Assembly (NCBI RefSeq): GCF_015706575.1
Contig: NW_024037076.1
Coordinates: forward strand, 15,132,898-15,196,897
DNA length: 64,000 bases
From: Patiria miniata
Taxonomy: Eukaryota; Echinodermata; Asteroidea; Valvatida; Asterinidae
Reading direction: 5' to 3'
Part shown: positions 54,301-59,381 of the stretch, piece by piece
Layout of the letters: each line of letters begins with the position of its first letter
How positions within the stretch are numbered: position 1 is the first letter of the stretch
The notes under the pieces: generated by a model
What the model saw: the letters and a program-made list of their open reading frames with translations, nothing else
The model's database searches: none
Told to the model about the DNA's origin: nothing
Program-made: the position numbers and the translations under genes

Positions 54301-54545
54301 TGAATTATATGAGATCTCCAGTTTGAAAATGTCATTGTTTAGTAACTTTCTTTGTTTTTTATTTACATTTTTAGCTGATTGTGAGGTTTCTGACCCATTC
54401 AATGGTGAGCTTGATCAACGGATCAGAAGTATCCGGCACAACAGTGAGCTTGCTTACTCTTGTAATGATGGATATGAGAAGGAGAATAAGGTGACTCGTT
54501 GTGAGTTGGGGGAGTTGACCCCAGGCCCACCAAAGTGTGTCCACC
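15251..54545 (+). CDS. Large secreted sushi/WAP-like/F-type lectin mosaic gene
   Basis: Nineteen exons on the plus strand join in one frame (about 1016 codons) and the last one ends in an open phase-1 donor. Order by residue: signal peptide 1-27, WAP-like module 28-76, sushi 77-141, WAP-like 142-186, sushi 187-741 (nine domains), F-type lectin 742-893, sushi 894-959, sushi 960-1016. Every domain exon is phase 1-1 except split sushi 7 (1-0/0-1) and the F-lectin exons, which are also 1-1. Sushi arrays bind complement C3/C4 fragments or adhesion partners, and F-type lectins bind sugars, so a role in recognition or complement regulation is plausible but inferred. No transmembrane segment or stop codon was seen. 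It sits head to head with the factor B-like gene. Exons I cannot recognise may be missing, and the 3' end lies outside or is unrecognised. Confidence 0.75.
15432..15513 (+). CDS. Mosaic gene exon 1b: signal peptide (tandem copy)
   Basis: This copy lies exactly 181 bp downstream of exon 1a with the same donor and reading frame. Only two coding differences are visible: a silent CTT to CTA, and Ser to Arg (AGC to AGG) close to the predicted cleavage site. The intact ATG, signal peptide and splice site suggest that it is usable. Confidence 0.7.
17413..17474. repeat. Facing G-run and C-run
   Basis: Fifteen G residues (17413-17427) are followed 33 bases later by fourteen C residues (17461-17474) and then a run of A. 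A hairpin or G-quadruplex is possible on either strand. Confidence 0.85.
18262..18730. mobile_element. hAT-like MITE with exact 8-bp target duplication
   Basis: The termini are CAGGGTGACCG and CGGTCACCCTG. The flanks are identical 8-bp words TCAAAGAG (18254-18261 and 18731-18738). It is 469 bp long and non-coding, rich in TTTGACAGA and GGCAGATTT words. The 8-bp duplication and CAGGG ends fit the hAT superfamily. A related, more decayed copy lies at 29150-29593. Confidence 0.85.
19066..19701. mobile_element. Near-perfect 636-bp palindrome (foldback element)
   Basis: The left arm starts AAGCCCGCAAAATTGCCTGC at 19066 and its complement ends at 19701. The arms match nearly throughout, with only a short central loop near 19365-19400. 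Both flanks carry ACGCCATCATA (left about 19035-19045, right from 19703), which may derive from the target site. No transposase is present. Confidence 0.75.
20806..21808. mobile_element. 1-kb TIR element carrying repeated GGGGYTAGTTGGAACA
   Basis: The ends GGAGATGGGGGTTAGTTGG and its near complement (GTTCCAACTAACCCCCGTC and following bases) form terminal inverted repeats. Inside, the word GGGG(T/C)TAGTTGGAACA recurs in both orientations, near 20831, 21171, 21194, 21586 and 21606. No coding capacity was recognised. Confidence 0.65.
22050..22270. repeat. Partial copy of the 55.7-kb TIR repeat
   Basis: This stretch matches the repeat at 55740-56192, including GCGGAATACCCCGCCACTC, TCGTAGCCGGCTACGGAGTC and AACAGGGTAGTT. 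Only one internal unit is present and the right terminus is missing. Confidence 0.7.
23578..24367. mobile_element. Foldback MITE with exact 9-bp target duplication
   Basis: The ends are TAGCCCGACTGCATCTGG and its complement. Arms of about 350 bp are inverted around a short centre near 23960. The flanks are identical: GACAAACCC at 23569-23577 and 24368-24376. The 9-bp duplication fits Mutator-like elements. It sits only 63 bp upstream of the first WAP-like exon. No transposase is encoded. Confidence 0.85.
24431..24577 (+). CDS. Mosaic gene exon 2: WAP-like cysteine module 1
   Basis: This 147 bp phase 1-1 exon runs from acceptor catttctcccag to donor AGAA|gtaagt. It encodes eight cysteines spaced C-13-C-5-C-6-C-5-C-1-C-3-C-3-C, ending CLCDGACGYRC. 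The second copy at 28984 shares CLCDG-CG--C. The pattern resembles the WAP four-disulfide core with the usual CC replaced by CLC; this family link is an inference. Residues 28-76. Confidence 0.78.
24640..24964. mobile_element. TTAA-flanked element, CCCTAACCCT ends
   Basis: TTAA occurs at 24636-24639 and 24965-24968. The element starts CCCTAACCCTG and ends AGGGTTAGGG, which are inverted termini. TTAA targets with CCC-starting ends fit piggyBac-like MITEs. It is 325 bp and non-coding. Confidence 0.6.
25464..26152. mobile_element. hAT-like foldback element, CAGGGTTC ends
   Basis: The left end CAGGGTTCGACTTTAGCGG and the right end (CCGCTAATTTGGAACCCTG) are inverted. The arms continue about 200 bp with CTAGCCAAATGCTAG, GATGAAAGGACAGGAAGAAA and their complements. 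The flanking 8-mers match only 5 of 8. A related fragment (GGCTAGTTAAGAGTCTGTTT) lies at about 26200-26260. Confidence 0.65.
26880..27390. mobile_element. TTAA-flanked TIR element, copy 1
   Basis: The termini are AGCTATAGTCCATCATTTG and its complement, flanked by TTAA (26876-26879 and 27391-27394). It is 511 bp with no ORF worth calling. A second copy in the opposite orientation is at 48739-49250. Confidence 0.8.
27699..27893 (+). CDS. Mosaic gene exon 3: sushi domain 1
   Basis: This 195 bp phase 1-1 exon runs from acceptor ctgtttcccgcag to donor CAAG|gtaatg. The product contains YCKELPPPLNGSVEYS, ASYDCDTGYLL, TCQGDGEWS and PQC. The four cysteines, NGS and Trp are canonical. Residues 77-141. 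Confidence 0.92.
28984..29118 (+). CDS. Mosaic gene exon 4: WAP-like cysteine module 2
   Basis: This 135 bp phase 1-1 exon runs from acceptor gatattatacag to donor GTCT|gtaagt. It encodes VCPRLASVNRTCYQAC, then CLCDGDCGMSC. The cysteines are spaced C-9-C-3-C-5-C-7-C-1-C-3-C-3-C. It is homologous to the exon at 24431 and carries one NRT glycosylation motif. Residues 142-186. Confidence 0.8.
29150..29593. mobile_element. Decayed hAT-like copy related to 18262-18730
   Basis: It shares TTTGACAGAAAATTTAGCAG-like words, TGGCAGATTTGAAAAATA, TTTGAAGTG-ATTTAGCAGAAT and the GGTCGCCCTG right end with the element at 18262. Its left terminus and target duplication are no longer clear. Confidence 0.6.
30365..30570. 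mobile_element. Short TIR repeat, GTTGCAAGCTGACGCCACT family
   Basis: The left end TGTTGCAAGCTGACGCCACT pairs with the right end AGTGGCGTCAGGTTGAAAAA. The central word GAAGGTCAGTCAT...TCATTGCAAAAATGATGA also occurs at about 21950-21987. ACCTGACGCCATCA at 19030 belongs to the same word family. Confidence 0.55.
30711..30902 (+). CDS. Mosaic gene exon 5: sushi domain 2
   Basis: The acceptor is tatattatttacag. The product contains GYCPEVELNQGAVVV, VTLGCKDRFEVEEG, IRCLIDRTWSG and LRCR. Two phase-1 donors are possible: AGAC|gtaaag (end 30902, chosen) or AAAG|gtgcat (end 30908). Both keep the frame; the second adds two residues. Residues 187-250. Confidence 0.85.
31077..31505. mobile_element. TIR repeat, ATAAGGATGTGAC ends
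   Basis: ATAAGGATGTGAC at 31077 pairs with GTCACATCCTTAT ending at about 31505. Just inside, GTAAACGTTTA and its variants are repeated in both orientations. It is non-coding. No clear target duplication was found. Confidence 0.6.
31662..31733 (+). repeat. tRNA-derived SINE head
   Basis: AGTAGCTCAGTTGGCCGAGTG resembles an RNA polymerase III A box, and CACAGATTCATACCCC resembles a B box at tRNA spacing. The B box differs from consensus (GGTTCRANNCC), so this is a SINE remnant and not a working tRNA gene. Confidence 0.6.
32294..32473 (+). CDS. Mosaic gene exon 6: sushi domain 3
   Basis: This 180 bp phase 1-1 exon runs from acceptor gatgttttgacag to donor TATC|gtaagt. The product contains ACEDPPEIEGVRHD, LFYTCRPGYHGYG, SSCREDLSWTP and LDC. 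The four cysteines and Trp are present. Residues 251-310. Confidence 0.9.
33163..33336 (+). CDS. Mosaic gene exon 7: sushi domain 4
   Basis: This 174 bp phase 1-1 exon runs from acceptor ttctatggcag to donor GTCG|gtgaga. The product contains ISCGDPGYLSNGW, VTFHCNAGYEMQG, TCMSNQRWTS and PTC, a textbook sushi. Residues 311-368. Confidence 0.92.
33585..34905 (+). repeat. SINE interrupted by an hAT-like insertion
   Basis: The segments 33625-33642 and 34597-34905 read as one SINE once the 33643-34588 insertion is removed: GTGGCATGGCTGGCTAG then CGCGTAAAGTGCTCGCCTC and CTAGTTCATTCCCGG (A- and B-box-like). A conserved downstream block follows (GGGCCCTCTGGTTTCCCCCT). The left limit is uncertain. No 3' tail was defined. 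Confidence 0.6.
33643..34588. mobile_element. hAT-like element with GAGACC/GGTCTC hexamer arrays
   Basis: The ends are CAGTGTTGTAGTC and TACAACACTG. The flanking 8-bp words are identical: CTGGCTAG at 33635-33642 and 34589-34596. Both subterminal regions (33655-33775 and 34430-34580) are built of GAGACC/CCGAGA hexamers, and the right one also carries GGTCTC. The middle is unique AT-rich sequence without ORFs. The duplication length and CAGTG ends fit hAT. It is inserted inside a SINE. Confidence 0.85.
35730..35903 (+). CDS. Mosaic gene exon 8: sushi domain 5
   Basis: This 174 bp phase 1-1 exon runs from acceptor tttgtatttgtag to donor CGAG|gtgcgt. The product contains IECPELYAPEHGSIQG, VYLDCEDGYKLSG, RRCQGNKTWSG and TIC. 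Residues 369-426. Confidence 0.92.
36005..36195. repeat. Long hairpin repeat
   Basis: GGTGACAGATTGAATGTTCT and its complement flank a short loop at about 36096. The arms extend outward with AATAATTTCAT and AACGAATGTTT to about 36005 and 36195. A second inverted pair (ATACAACACCTGAATAAAT near 36189 and its complement near 36500) encloses the neighbouring DNA, so this may be one complex element of about 500 bp. Confidence 0.65.
36563..36638 (-). repeat. tRNA-derived SINE head, minus strand
   Basis: Read on the minus strand it contains AGCTCAGTTGGTAGAGCACC (A box) and GTAGGTTCAAACCCCG (canonical B box) at tRNA spacing. The acceptor stem (GGGGCTG at the 5' side) does not pair with the 3' side, so a SINE head or decayed tRNA is favoured over a functional gene. 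Confidence 0.6.
36787..36859 (+). repeat. tRNA-derived SINE head, plus strand
   Basis: GGGCTGGATAGCTCAGTTGG (A-box region) is followed by AGTCTCAAACCCCACTC (weak B box). It resembles the minus-strand copy 150 bp to the left, giving an inverted pair of related heads. Pol III activity is uncertain. Confidence 0.55.
37496..37943. mobile_element. piggyBac-like MITE with TTAA target duplication
   Basis: TTAA lies at 37492-37495 and 37944-37947. The element begins CCCTAAAGGGGCCGGG and ends CCCGGCCCCTTTAGGG. It is 448 bp. Inner G- and C-runs with GCGGAATCCGCCCCC occur at both sides. TTAA plus CCCT...AGGG ends is the piggyBac hallmark. No transposase is present. A related, older copy is at 7743-8133. 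Confidence 0.85.
38035..38208 (+). CDS. Mosaic gene exon 9: sushi domain 6
   Basis: This 174 bp phase 1-1 exon runs from acceptor ctgttcatttcag to donor CAAG|gtgatt. The product contains ITCPQPEAPLHGSK, VRFSCNQGYTLIG, RCTEEETWSQ and PEC. Residues 427-484. Confidence 0.92.
38235..38610. repeat. Degenerate GACTCG/GACTTG array
   Basis: Words such as GGACTCGGACTCG, GAGTCAC, ATGACTTGTGACTGGCGAGTCAC and GACTTGGACT recur across the stretch. It is probably a decayed member of the hexamer-array type of element. No intact termini were found. Confidence 0.55.
39228..39319 (+). CDS. Mosaic gene exon 10: sushi domain 7, first half
   Basis: The acceptor is atttctctttttttcag and the donor ATAGAG|gtaaat, phase 1 to 0. 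It encodes DCIVLSTPEHGSYLRRY, then VEHGTVIE and stops before Cys2. This is half a sushi domain; the other half is the exon at 43801. Residues 485-515. Confidence 0.85.
39418..40213. mobile_element. hAT-like element with GTACTC hexamer arrays
   Basis: The ends are CAGTGTTGTAGT and GACTACAACACT, the same as the 33643 element. The subterminal regions (39425-39785 and 40028-40195) are built of GTACTC/TACTCG hexamers instead of GAGACC. The centre is unique. The flanking 8-mers GTACTGTG and GCACTATG match at 6 of 8 positions, so the duplication looks decayed. No coding capacity was recognised. Confidence 0.8.
41244..42220. mobile_element. Foldback segment, GC-rich arms
   Basis: The arms 41244-41365 and 42095-42220 are inverted: ACTCGGCCTCCGAGA, ATCCGAGACCGCGG, AAAATCG and GGAGGGTGTCTTCCGCCG each reappear as complements. 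The 0.7 kb between them is GC-rich and unrecognised. Its longest ORF (131 codons, minus strand, 41184-41579) overlaps one arm and shows no recognisable domain. Confidence 0.6.
42000..43655. repeat. Imperfect tandem duplication, period ~760-805 bp
   Basis: Shared blocks in the same order include TTGATGCATTGCTTCAAA/CGATGCATTGCTTCAAA, GTCTCGCAAATTGTAAG, ACGTTTGTTGAAGAGTCC, AATCGGTGGGGGACGGGG, CAGAAATTGCCTCAGATCGC and CCCTACCCGATCT-TGATCGGG. The units are strongly diverged and differ by indels. Confidence 0.7.
43801..43891 (+). CDS. Mosaic gene exon 11: sushi domain 7, second half
   Basis: The acceptor is acattaccattgcag and the donor GCAA|gtaagt, phase 0 to 1. It encodes IVCSRWYSLNSDEEYTC, then TNGQWSFDAKC, supplying Cys2-Cys4 and the Trp of the domain begun at 39228. 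Residues 515-545. Confidence 0.85.
44384..45610. repeat. Satellite-like region, AATCGTGGACG units
   Basis: The block AATCGTGGACG...CCATTGTCCCT...CTTTTGTTTGTACT...TTTTGTACACGAT recurs about five times with varying divergence. The last two units, beginning near 45198 and 45409, are almost identical (period about 211 bp). Short CA/CACACC runs separate the units. No ORF matches a known protein. Confidence 0.7.
46103..46309 (+). CDS. Mosaic gene exon 12: sushi domain 8
   Basis: This 207 bp phase 1-1 exon runs from acceptor tttattttcacag to donor CCAA|gtaagt. The product contains PCSKLPELLNGLIVYD, ATYTCLYGFELQG, QCYYGTWYYK and PVC. The loop between Cys1 and Cys2 is longer than in its neighbours. 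Residues 546-614. Confidence 0.9.
47047..47380. mobile_element. hAT-like MITE, CAAGGGCGGATCC ends
   Basis: The termini CAAGGGCGGATCC and GGATCCGCCCTTG are inverted. The flanking 8-mers GCTGTAGC (47039-47046) and GCCGTAGC (47381-47388) match at 7 of 8. It is 334 bp with a long G run and a C run near the right end. The GATCTGAGGCAATTTCTGACCAC block is shared with 14335-14620. Confidence 0.8.
47608..47814 (+). CDS. Mosaic gene exon 13: sushi domain 9
   Basis: This 207 bp phase 1-1 exon runs from acceptor aaattacttcag to donor CCAG|gtaaaa. The product contains LCSQDNLEHGSVRYT, RTFKCSRGYSLVS, VCVDGVWNTT and PAC. Residues 615-683. Confidence 0.9.
48739..49250. mobile_element. TTAA-flanked TIR element, copy 2 (inverted)
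   Basis: This is the reverse-orientation copy of the 26880-27390 element. It is 512 bp, with ends AGCTAGAGTCCATCATTTG and AAATGATGGACTGTAGCT, flanked by TTAA (48735-48738 and 49251-49254). The two copies look nearly co-linear. Confidence 0.8.
49649..49822 (+). CDS. Mosaic gene exon 14: sushi domain 10
   Basis: This 174 bp phase 1-1 exon runs from acceptor tcttttcctaaag to donor CAGCG|gtaaat. The product contains SCSRPAVAASNVEV, ARVTCDQGLKPSVG, LHCHAGHWVPEG and IMC. It is a somewhat diverged sushi; the usual Gly-Tyr after Cys2 is Gly-Leu. Residues 684-741. Confidence 0.85.
50822..50959 (+). CDS. Mosaic gene exon 15: F-type lectin, part 1
   Basis: This 138 bp phase 1-1 exon runs from acceptor cactgcaaaag to donor GCAG|gtaagc. 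It encodes ASSNVAYGRPASQS, then ASLAVDGDRTTDSEHGSC. The pattern NVA-GRPA-QS...A-DG-R...HGSC is the F-type lectin (fucolectin) start. The His of HGSC (residue 781) is a sugar ligand in studied family members. Confidence 0.88.
51084..51167 (+). CDS. Mosaic gene exon 16: F-type lectin, part 2
   Basis: This 84 bp phase 1-1 exon runs from acceptor ctaatttttgcag to donor CGCA|gtaagt. It encodes GRQVFWEVDLQATYRIEYV, then DIYSKR. It matches the W-VDL strand pair of F-type lectins. The following loop, which in eel agglutinin carries an RGD-type sugar-binding motif and paired cysteines, is shortened here to KRKPK. Confidence 0.82.
52041..52274 (+). CDS. Mosaic gene exon 17: F-type lectin, part 3
   Basis: This 234 bp phase 1-1 exon runs from acceptor tttttattctctag to donor GCAA|gtaagt. 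It encodes KLIGATVQVGYPD, SQCGLTISSQ, VRVDCNRELIAGQIIRIEL and LSLCEVEVFA. The closing LCEVEVF and the cysteine positions are typical of the F-type lectin fold. Residues about 816-893. Confidence 0.88.
52672..53138. mobile_element. pogo/Tigger-like MITE, TA target
   Basis: The ends CAGTGGAGTGTCGCTATA and the complement-like TGTAGCGGCGTTTCACTG are flanked by TA (52670-52671 and 53139-53140). A central palindrome (about 52860-52997) contains GCCTCGATCTGGCAACTTTA and its complement. It is 467 bp and non-coding. CAGTG ends with a TA duplication fit pogo-type Tc1/mariner elements. Confidence 0.8.
53482..53679 (+). CDS. Mosaic gene exon 18: sushi domain 11
   Basis: This 198 bp phase 1-1 exon runs from acceptor aatttgtccag to donor GCAG|gtaatg. 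The product contains CRIPHIAGMRQTLEG, IAYNCETGYQHNG, NLCRGDGTWAR and PTC. The four cysteines and Trp are present. Residues 894-959. Confidence 0.9.
54375..54545 (+). CDS. Mosaic gene exon 19: sushi domain 12 (last exon seen)
   Basis: This 171 bp phase 1-1 exon runs from acceptor tttacatttttag to donor CACC|gtaagt. The product contains DCEVSDPFNGELDQ, LAYSCNDGYEKEN, TRCELGELTPG and PKC. The Cys3-Cys4 Trp is absent. The strong donor shows that the gene continues to the right, but no following exon was recognised up to 64000. Confidence 0.85.
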
Positions 54546-56774
54546 GTAAGTATAGTTTTATAATTATTTAGTTCAGTTTAAAAGTATCCAGATAAATTTA
54601 TATAAAATTAATGATGATCCATTTACACTAATATTTCAAATATAAAAAAACCGATGTAAACACATGATGAGAAGTACAAGTAACTTAAAAAGGAATTATT
54701 TATAAATGTAATTAAACAGTATGGACATGAAGTAGGGACCGTACACGAACCGGCAGACACCGATCTGCGCAGGTGACACGCAACAGTGAACAACTTTTTT
54801 CTAAGTTGCCGCACGATCGTCCTCCGGGTTTACACTGATCAGAAGGTATACGTGGCGATTTCCACATGTTTTTGATCGTCATCCTAATTTTCATTCGTCA
54901 ACAATAATGTGTCAAAAATACTGGGAAAAAGTCGCAAATGTTTAAGCCGAAATAGTCCATCTCAAAATGGGACTCAACTTCAGACTGATTTTTTACATAT
55001 AAGGGGCTTTTGCCTTTTTAATCAAATCTAAAAATGGAAAGAGCGATATATTATTTAGTAAAAACAGTCAAATTTAGATTCAAAACTTGCCCTAAACTGG
55101 ACCTTCAAGTGATAGTTTTGGCGACGCGACAGAATTTGACTGCCACAAAATGCAGCTACATGCAATAGTTAAGGTGCAGCGGAACAGGTAAACTTCAAAT
55201 AAAATCAGTTATTGGCCCAGTTTTGTTCCCCTGTCGCGCACCGCACTATGCCAGCGTGGACAGCTACCGCATACCGCGCCGTCCCACGGTACGATGTATG
55301 TGCATACAATATGGCTATTCCCGGATAGTATAGTGACTTGTCTGCAAGTCTAGGGGACAGACCGTGCACGCGCAGCAGGGTTCTCCCCCGGATTTTTCAA
55401 GACTGTGGGGCTTTTAATGTTGGATAATGACTATCCCAGAACGCGAGCGCGAAGCGCGAAGCCCCTTACGGCGTGGGTTTTACGTGCTCTCTGGTGCATT
55501 CTGGCATATTTTGAAAGATCCCATGGATGAATTTAAATGTTATTTTTAGCGTTTCATTTTTTACCAGAAAACCTCAATGATCAGTAGTTCACTGTTCTTT
55601 TCAAGTTGTAAACACAAAATGACAAAAGGAGTCAATGCAGTTTGAAAGACAGAAAGGAATATATATTTTATTCCAAACTTAATCCAGTATGCTGAGATAC
55701 AAAATAAGAGTATACATAACAAAAAAAATAACGGCACAATTGCAGAATACCCCGCCACTCAATCTATCCACCTCGTAGCCGGCTACGGAGTCACGGTTGA
55801 TTGCCCTCAATAAACCTTCTCAGCGCTACTTGTGTACTATGCGTCGTGCTTCACTGCACTCCCACTCCGTATCCGCGTAGCCGCCAACAGGGTAGTTGGT
55901 TTGGACTTAAAAATTTTTCAGCAACTCCCATTCCTTTTGTGTTGCTTCGTTCTCAAGCATATTCAAGGGGACTCCCACACCGTATCCGCGTAGCCGGCAA
56001 CAGGGTGGTTGGTTTGGACTTAGAATTTTTTCAGCAACTCCTATTTCTTTTGTGTTGCTTCGTTCTCAAATAATGAACCCCCACTCAGTATCTGCGTAGC
56101 TGGCATGGACTTGAATTGTTTCTTTTCCGTGATTCCAACCGCGTAGTTAGAGATTTTAGGGGTGTATTTCCGAGTGGCGGGGTATTCTGCAAATACTCCT
56201 AAATAACATTTGATTTCTGTATTAAATGTAAACTGTCAAGCAGATTACTGGTTTGGAAGAAACAAAAGCAAACAAGGACAACCTGATTAATGAATTCTGA
56301 TGTCATAATGTTGAATATCTGTGAAAGTTACACAAGTGAGAGGTCCTGTTCAATGGATTGCCATAAGTGTGTGCTATTGGAAATTGCAGATGCATGTAAT
56401 GATAAACTGATGCACTTTATAGTTAAATAGGTTTCATCCCACACACACACAATACAAACACTGTGTATTATCTTGCTCCGCCATTGATCGAAAGTAAGAA
56501 GAGATTAATGGTTTTTTTATTGTTGGCGGCCATTGTCATGCTTGCTGTTTCTCTGTCACGATCGACCGTTCGATCATACATGTAGGTTGTTCAGCGCACG
56601 CACATACCATACATGTGGGAGCGAGCTTTATGTTCTAATTTGGAATCTACGTTGAACAGCATGGTTTCGCTGGTTTTCGTCTTGGTAGAGGAGTCGTATG
56701 ACACGTGAGCACCAGTTTGTTAAAATACACACAGTACAAGGATAGAGCTAGACTTGTCCCCTGTCTAACAAGCT
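54546..56774 (+). other. Start of the intron after sushi 12
   Basis: This stretch is AT-rich with no recognised exon. It contains a GAGCGCGAAGCGCGAAGCCC word (55444-55463), also found near 14310, and the TIR repeat at 55740-56192. Confidence 0.45.
55740..56192. mobile_element. TIR element with three internal tandem units
   Basis: TTGCAGAATACCCCGCCACTC at the left and its complement at the right (GAGTGGCGGGGTATTCTGCAA) are perfect inverted ends. Inside, the block CGTAGCC-GC-ACAGGGTGGTT...TTCAGCAACTCC...TTTTGTGTTGCTTCG occurs in tandem copies starting near 55870, 55985 and (decayed) 56092. It is non-coding. A fragment lies at 22050-22270. Confidence 0.75.
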
Positions 56775-56782
56775 CTGTCCAT

Positions 56783-57298
56783 TAGGGCTGAGTCAATTCG
56801 AATAATTGAATATTCAAATATTCGACCTTCCAATCGATCGAATATTCGAATATTCGGTTATTTGGCCATTCCAAATTCCCTCAAAAGCAAAAATATGCCA
56901 TACATGTACATGTAGTCAACGTACGTGCGCACTTCAGCATGCCATGCATGATTTCTTCACAGGTAAGTCAGGTATTTGACAACAATCAGTTGTTCTTCAG
57001 TCAGTAATTTAAAGATTAACAATAACCAGAGAAGCTAGAGTGAAGGATTCCTTGTTTGCATGGGGGACGTATTAAGCCGTGAACCCCAAACAAGGCGGGT
57101 GGCGTCAGCTATTGTGACTCTCCGACCCTTAACTCGCAAACAGGAACCGAGCATATCTATTACTGGAAGCTTCTTGAAGTCTACAAAATGGTGTACTTCC
57201 TAGTCACAGTATTGAGGATAAAAAAAATCACTTTTATAATAATAAGTCGCACTTTTGTCACCAAGAATTGAGGAAATGATTTTATATCATTTTAAATT
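56783..57298 (+). repeat. Direct repeat copy 1: 5' end of the hAT-like family
   Basis: This is about 98 % identical by eye to 58866-59381. It starts at the element terminus and stops at ATATCATTTTAAAT, after which the two copies diverge. The left flank is CTGTCCAT. Confidence 0.85.
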
Positions 57299-58865
57299 GT
57301 TGACTGCTGTTAACCCCCTCGAGACGCATAGGTGCTATGCGCCCCCAGGTGTTAAAAATGGCATATTCCACATCACAGCATTCAACAATTGTTAAATATA
57401 TAAAAATACTTATTTTAAGTAAGTGAATATACATGTACATGTAAGGCCAATAACAACAACTGTTTTGTTGCCCTCACATGAAAAATATCAGGATTGGTCG
57501 GTAGATCTCTTTCTTTTTTTGAGAGAGGCGGGAGGGGTTAAGGGAATACATAGTACACACAATAGCTTACCCTTTCTTCTTAATGAAGAATACCTGGTTA
57601 GAATATGATGCGACATAACGACCGACATATCCGACAAAACACAATCAGTATTGTACTTATGGAATAAATCAGAAAAATTACCATTTAAACATATGTTGGC
57701 AACGTAACTGAACAATTACTTTGTTCCCAACATCACTGTCATGGACACCGCGTAGCCATCCATCTTGGCTATCGTGACCGCACATGCGCACAAGCTTAGT
57801 GTACAAAGTGAATAGCGGGTACCAACAGCCCATATTTTTAAAAAGTGATTTCTCAGAAGATTGATTTTCGTTATTTATTGCGTCATGATATTTCTTTTAA
57901 TTTTTTTTTTTTAAATTACCGTTGACGATAAGACGCAATAATTGTCAAGCTGGACTAAAAAAACCTGATACTTCGGCAGCTGCAATACCACAAAGGCATT
58001 TGAAGTTCTGCTAACGCTGCCGTGTTTGCGGTTATCTTTGTGTATATAGTGTCTGGACGGAAAGTTCAACAATGTTTTACACATGGGAATGTTTTGACGG
58101 TCGTGACAAAAAAAACTGGTCTGATAATTGTTTCTCCGTGATTGTTTGAGAGATTTGAAATCTACATCATCATGCGTAATTTTTGCCAAAACATAGTTCT
58201 CAAGAATATCAGCAACAAGGAAAAACATGTCAATCTATGACCGCCAAAACTACAGGCTTCAGTCATGGAGCAAGATTCCATGCTATTTGCATGCGAGGTG
58301 CACGTGCAAAGGGAACGGACATGCCTGGATTCACATGCGATGCTGAGCCGTCCGATCAAGGGAAATTGAGAGAGAAAAATATTTTAAAGAAAGCGCAATA
58401 AAAAAGCTACGATTTCTCATCGTGGGGAAAACTCTTGTCCGATTTACCGTAAAGCGAAAGCCCCCGAATACACCTGCGTCATGTGCGTGGCCATACATGT
58501 CAGCCTGCTGGGTCCATAGATCCACAAGCACAAGTCGTGACACGTGCTTTTTCCCACACACTGCATGGATCGAGCTTATTGGCCATCTAAAAAGGCGCTC
58601 AAAACATTTCCCATTCATGTTTTGGTATGATTGGTCCATTCGTTGTGAAGGTCGCAGCACCAACAACTTCATACTACAGCCTCCACAATTGCGCATGCCT
58701 AACATATGATTATTAGAATGACCAATCACGACCCATGTGCTATAACCACCATGGGTGGTGTTTGCATAGTATCCAGCAGAAGCAGAAGCAGGAGTATGAT
58801 TATTTTTATAGGTGTCTGATTTTTGCATGACACCCGCAAAGCACGAAGGAGTCGCTGGTGGCCGG
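57299..58865 (+). other. Sequence trapped between the two 5' ends
   Basis: This 1.57 kb has no recognised gene or element termini. Its last 8 bases, GTGGCCGG (58858-58865), match in complement the 8 bases beside the inverted copy at 62185. It therefore looks like former target-site flank, not part of the transposon. Confidence 0.55.
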
Positions 58866-59381
58866 TAGGGCTGAGTCAATTCGAATAATTGAATATTCGA
58901 ATATTCGACCTTCCAATCGATCGAATATTCGAATATTCGGTTATTTGGCCATTCCAAATTCCCTCAAAAGCAAAAATATGCCATACATGTACATGTAGTC
59001 AACGTACGTGCGCACGTCAGCATGCCATGCATGATTTCTTCACAGGTAAGTCAGGTATTTGACAACAATCAGTTGTTCTTCAATATCAGTAATTTAAAGA
59101 TTAACAATAACCAGAGAAGCTAGAGTGAAGGATTCCTTGTTTGCATGGGGGACGTATTAAACCGTGAACCCCAAACACGGCGGGTGGCGTCAGCTATTGT
59201 GACTCTCCGACCCTTAACTCGCAAACAGGAACCGAGCATATCTATTACTGGAAGCTTCTTGAAGTCTACAAAACGGTGTACTTCCTAGTCACAGTATTGA
59301 GGATAAAAAGATCACTTTTATAATAATAAGTCGCACTTTTGTCACCAAGAATTGAGGAAATGATTTTATATCATTTTAAAT
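58866..59381 (+). repeat. Direct repeat copy 2: 5' end of the hAT-like family
   Basis: This is the second copy of the 516-bp 5' end, starting TAGGGCTGAGTCAATTCG. It continues without a break into the element body (59382-61243), so the natural full-length unit is about 2.4 kb. Confidence 0.85.

Noticed and set aside
56783..59381. LTR retrotransposon, because of the 516-bp direct repeats
   Set aside because: The repeats lack TG...CA ends, no primer-binding site or polyprotein lies between them, and the TAGGGCTG termini with 8-bp duplications fit hAT-type elements.
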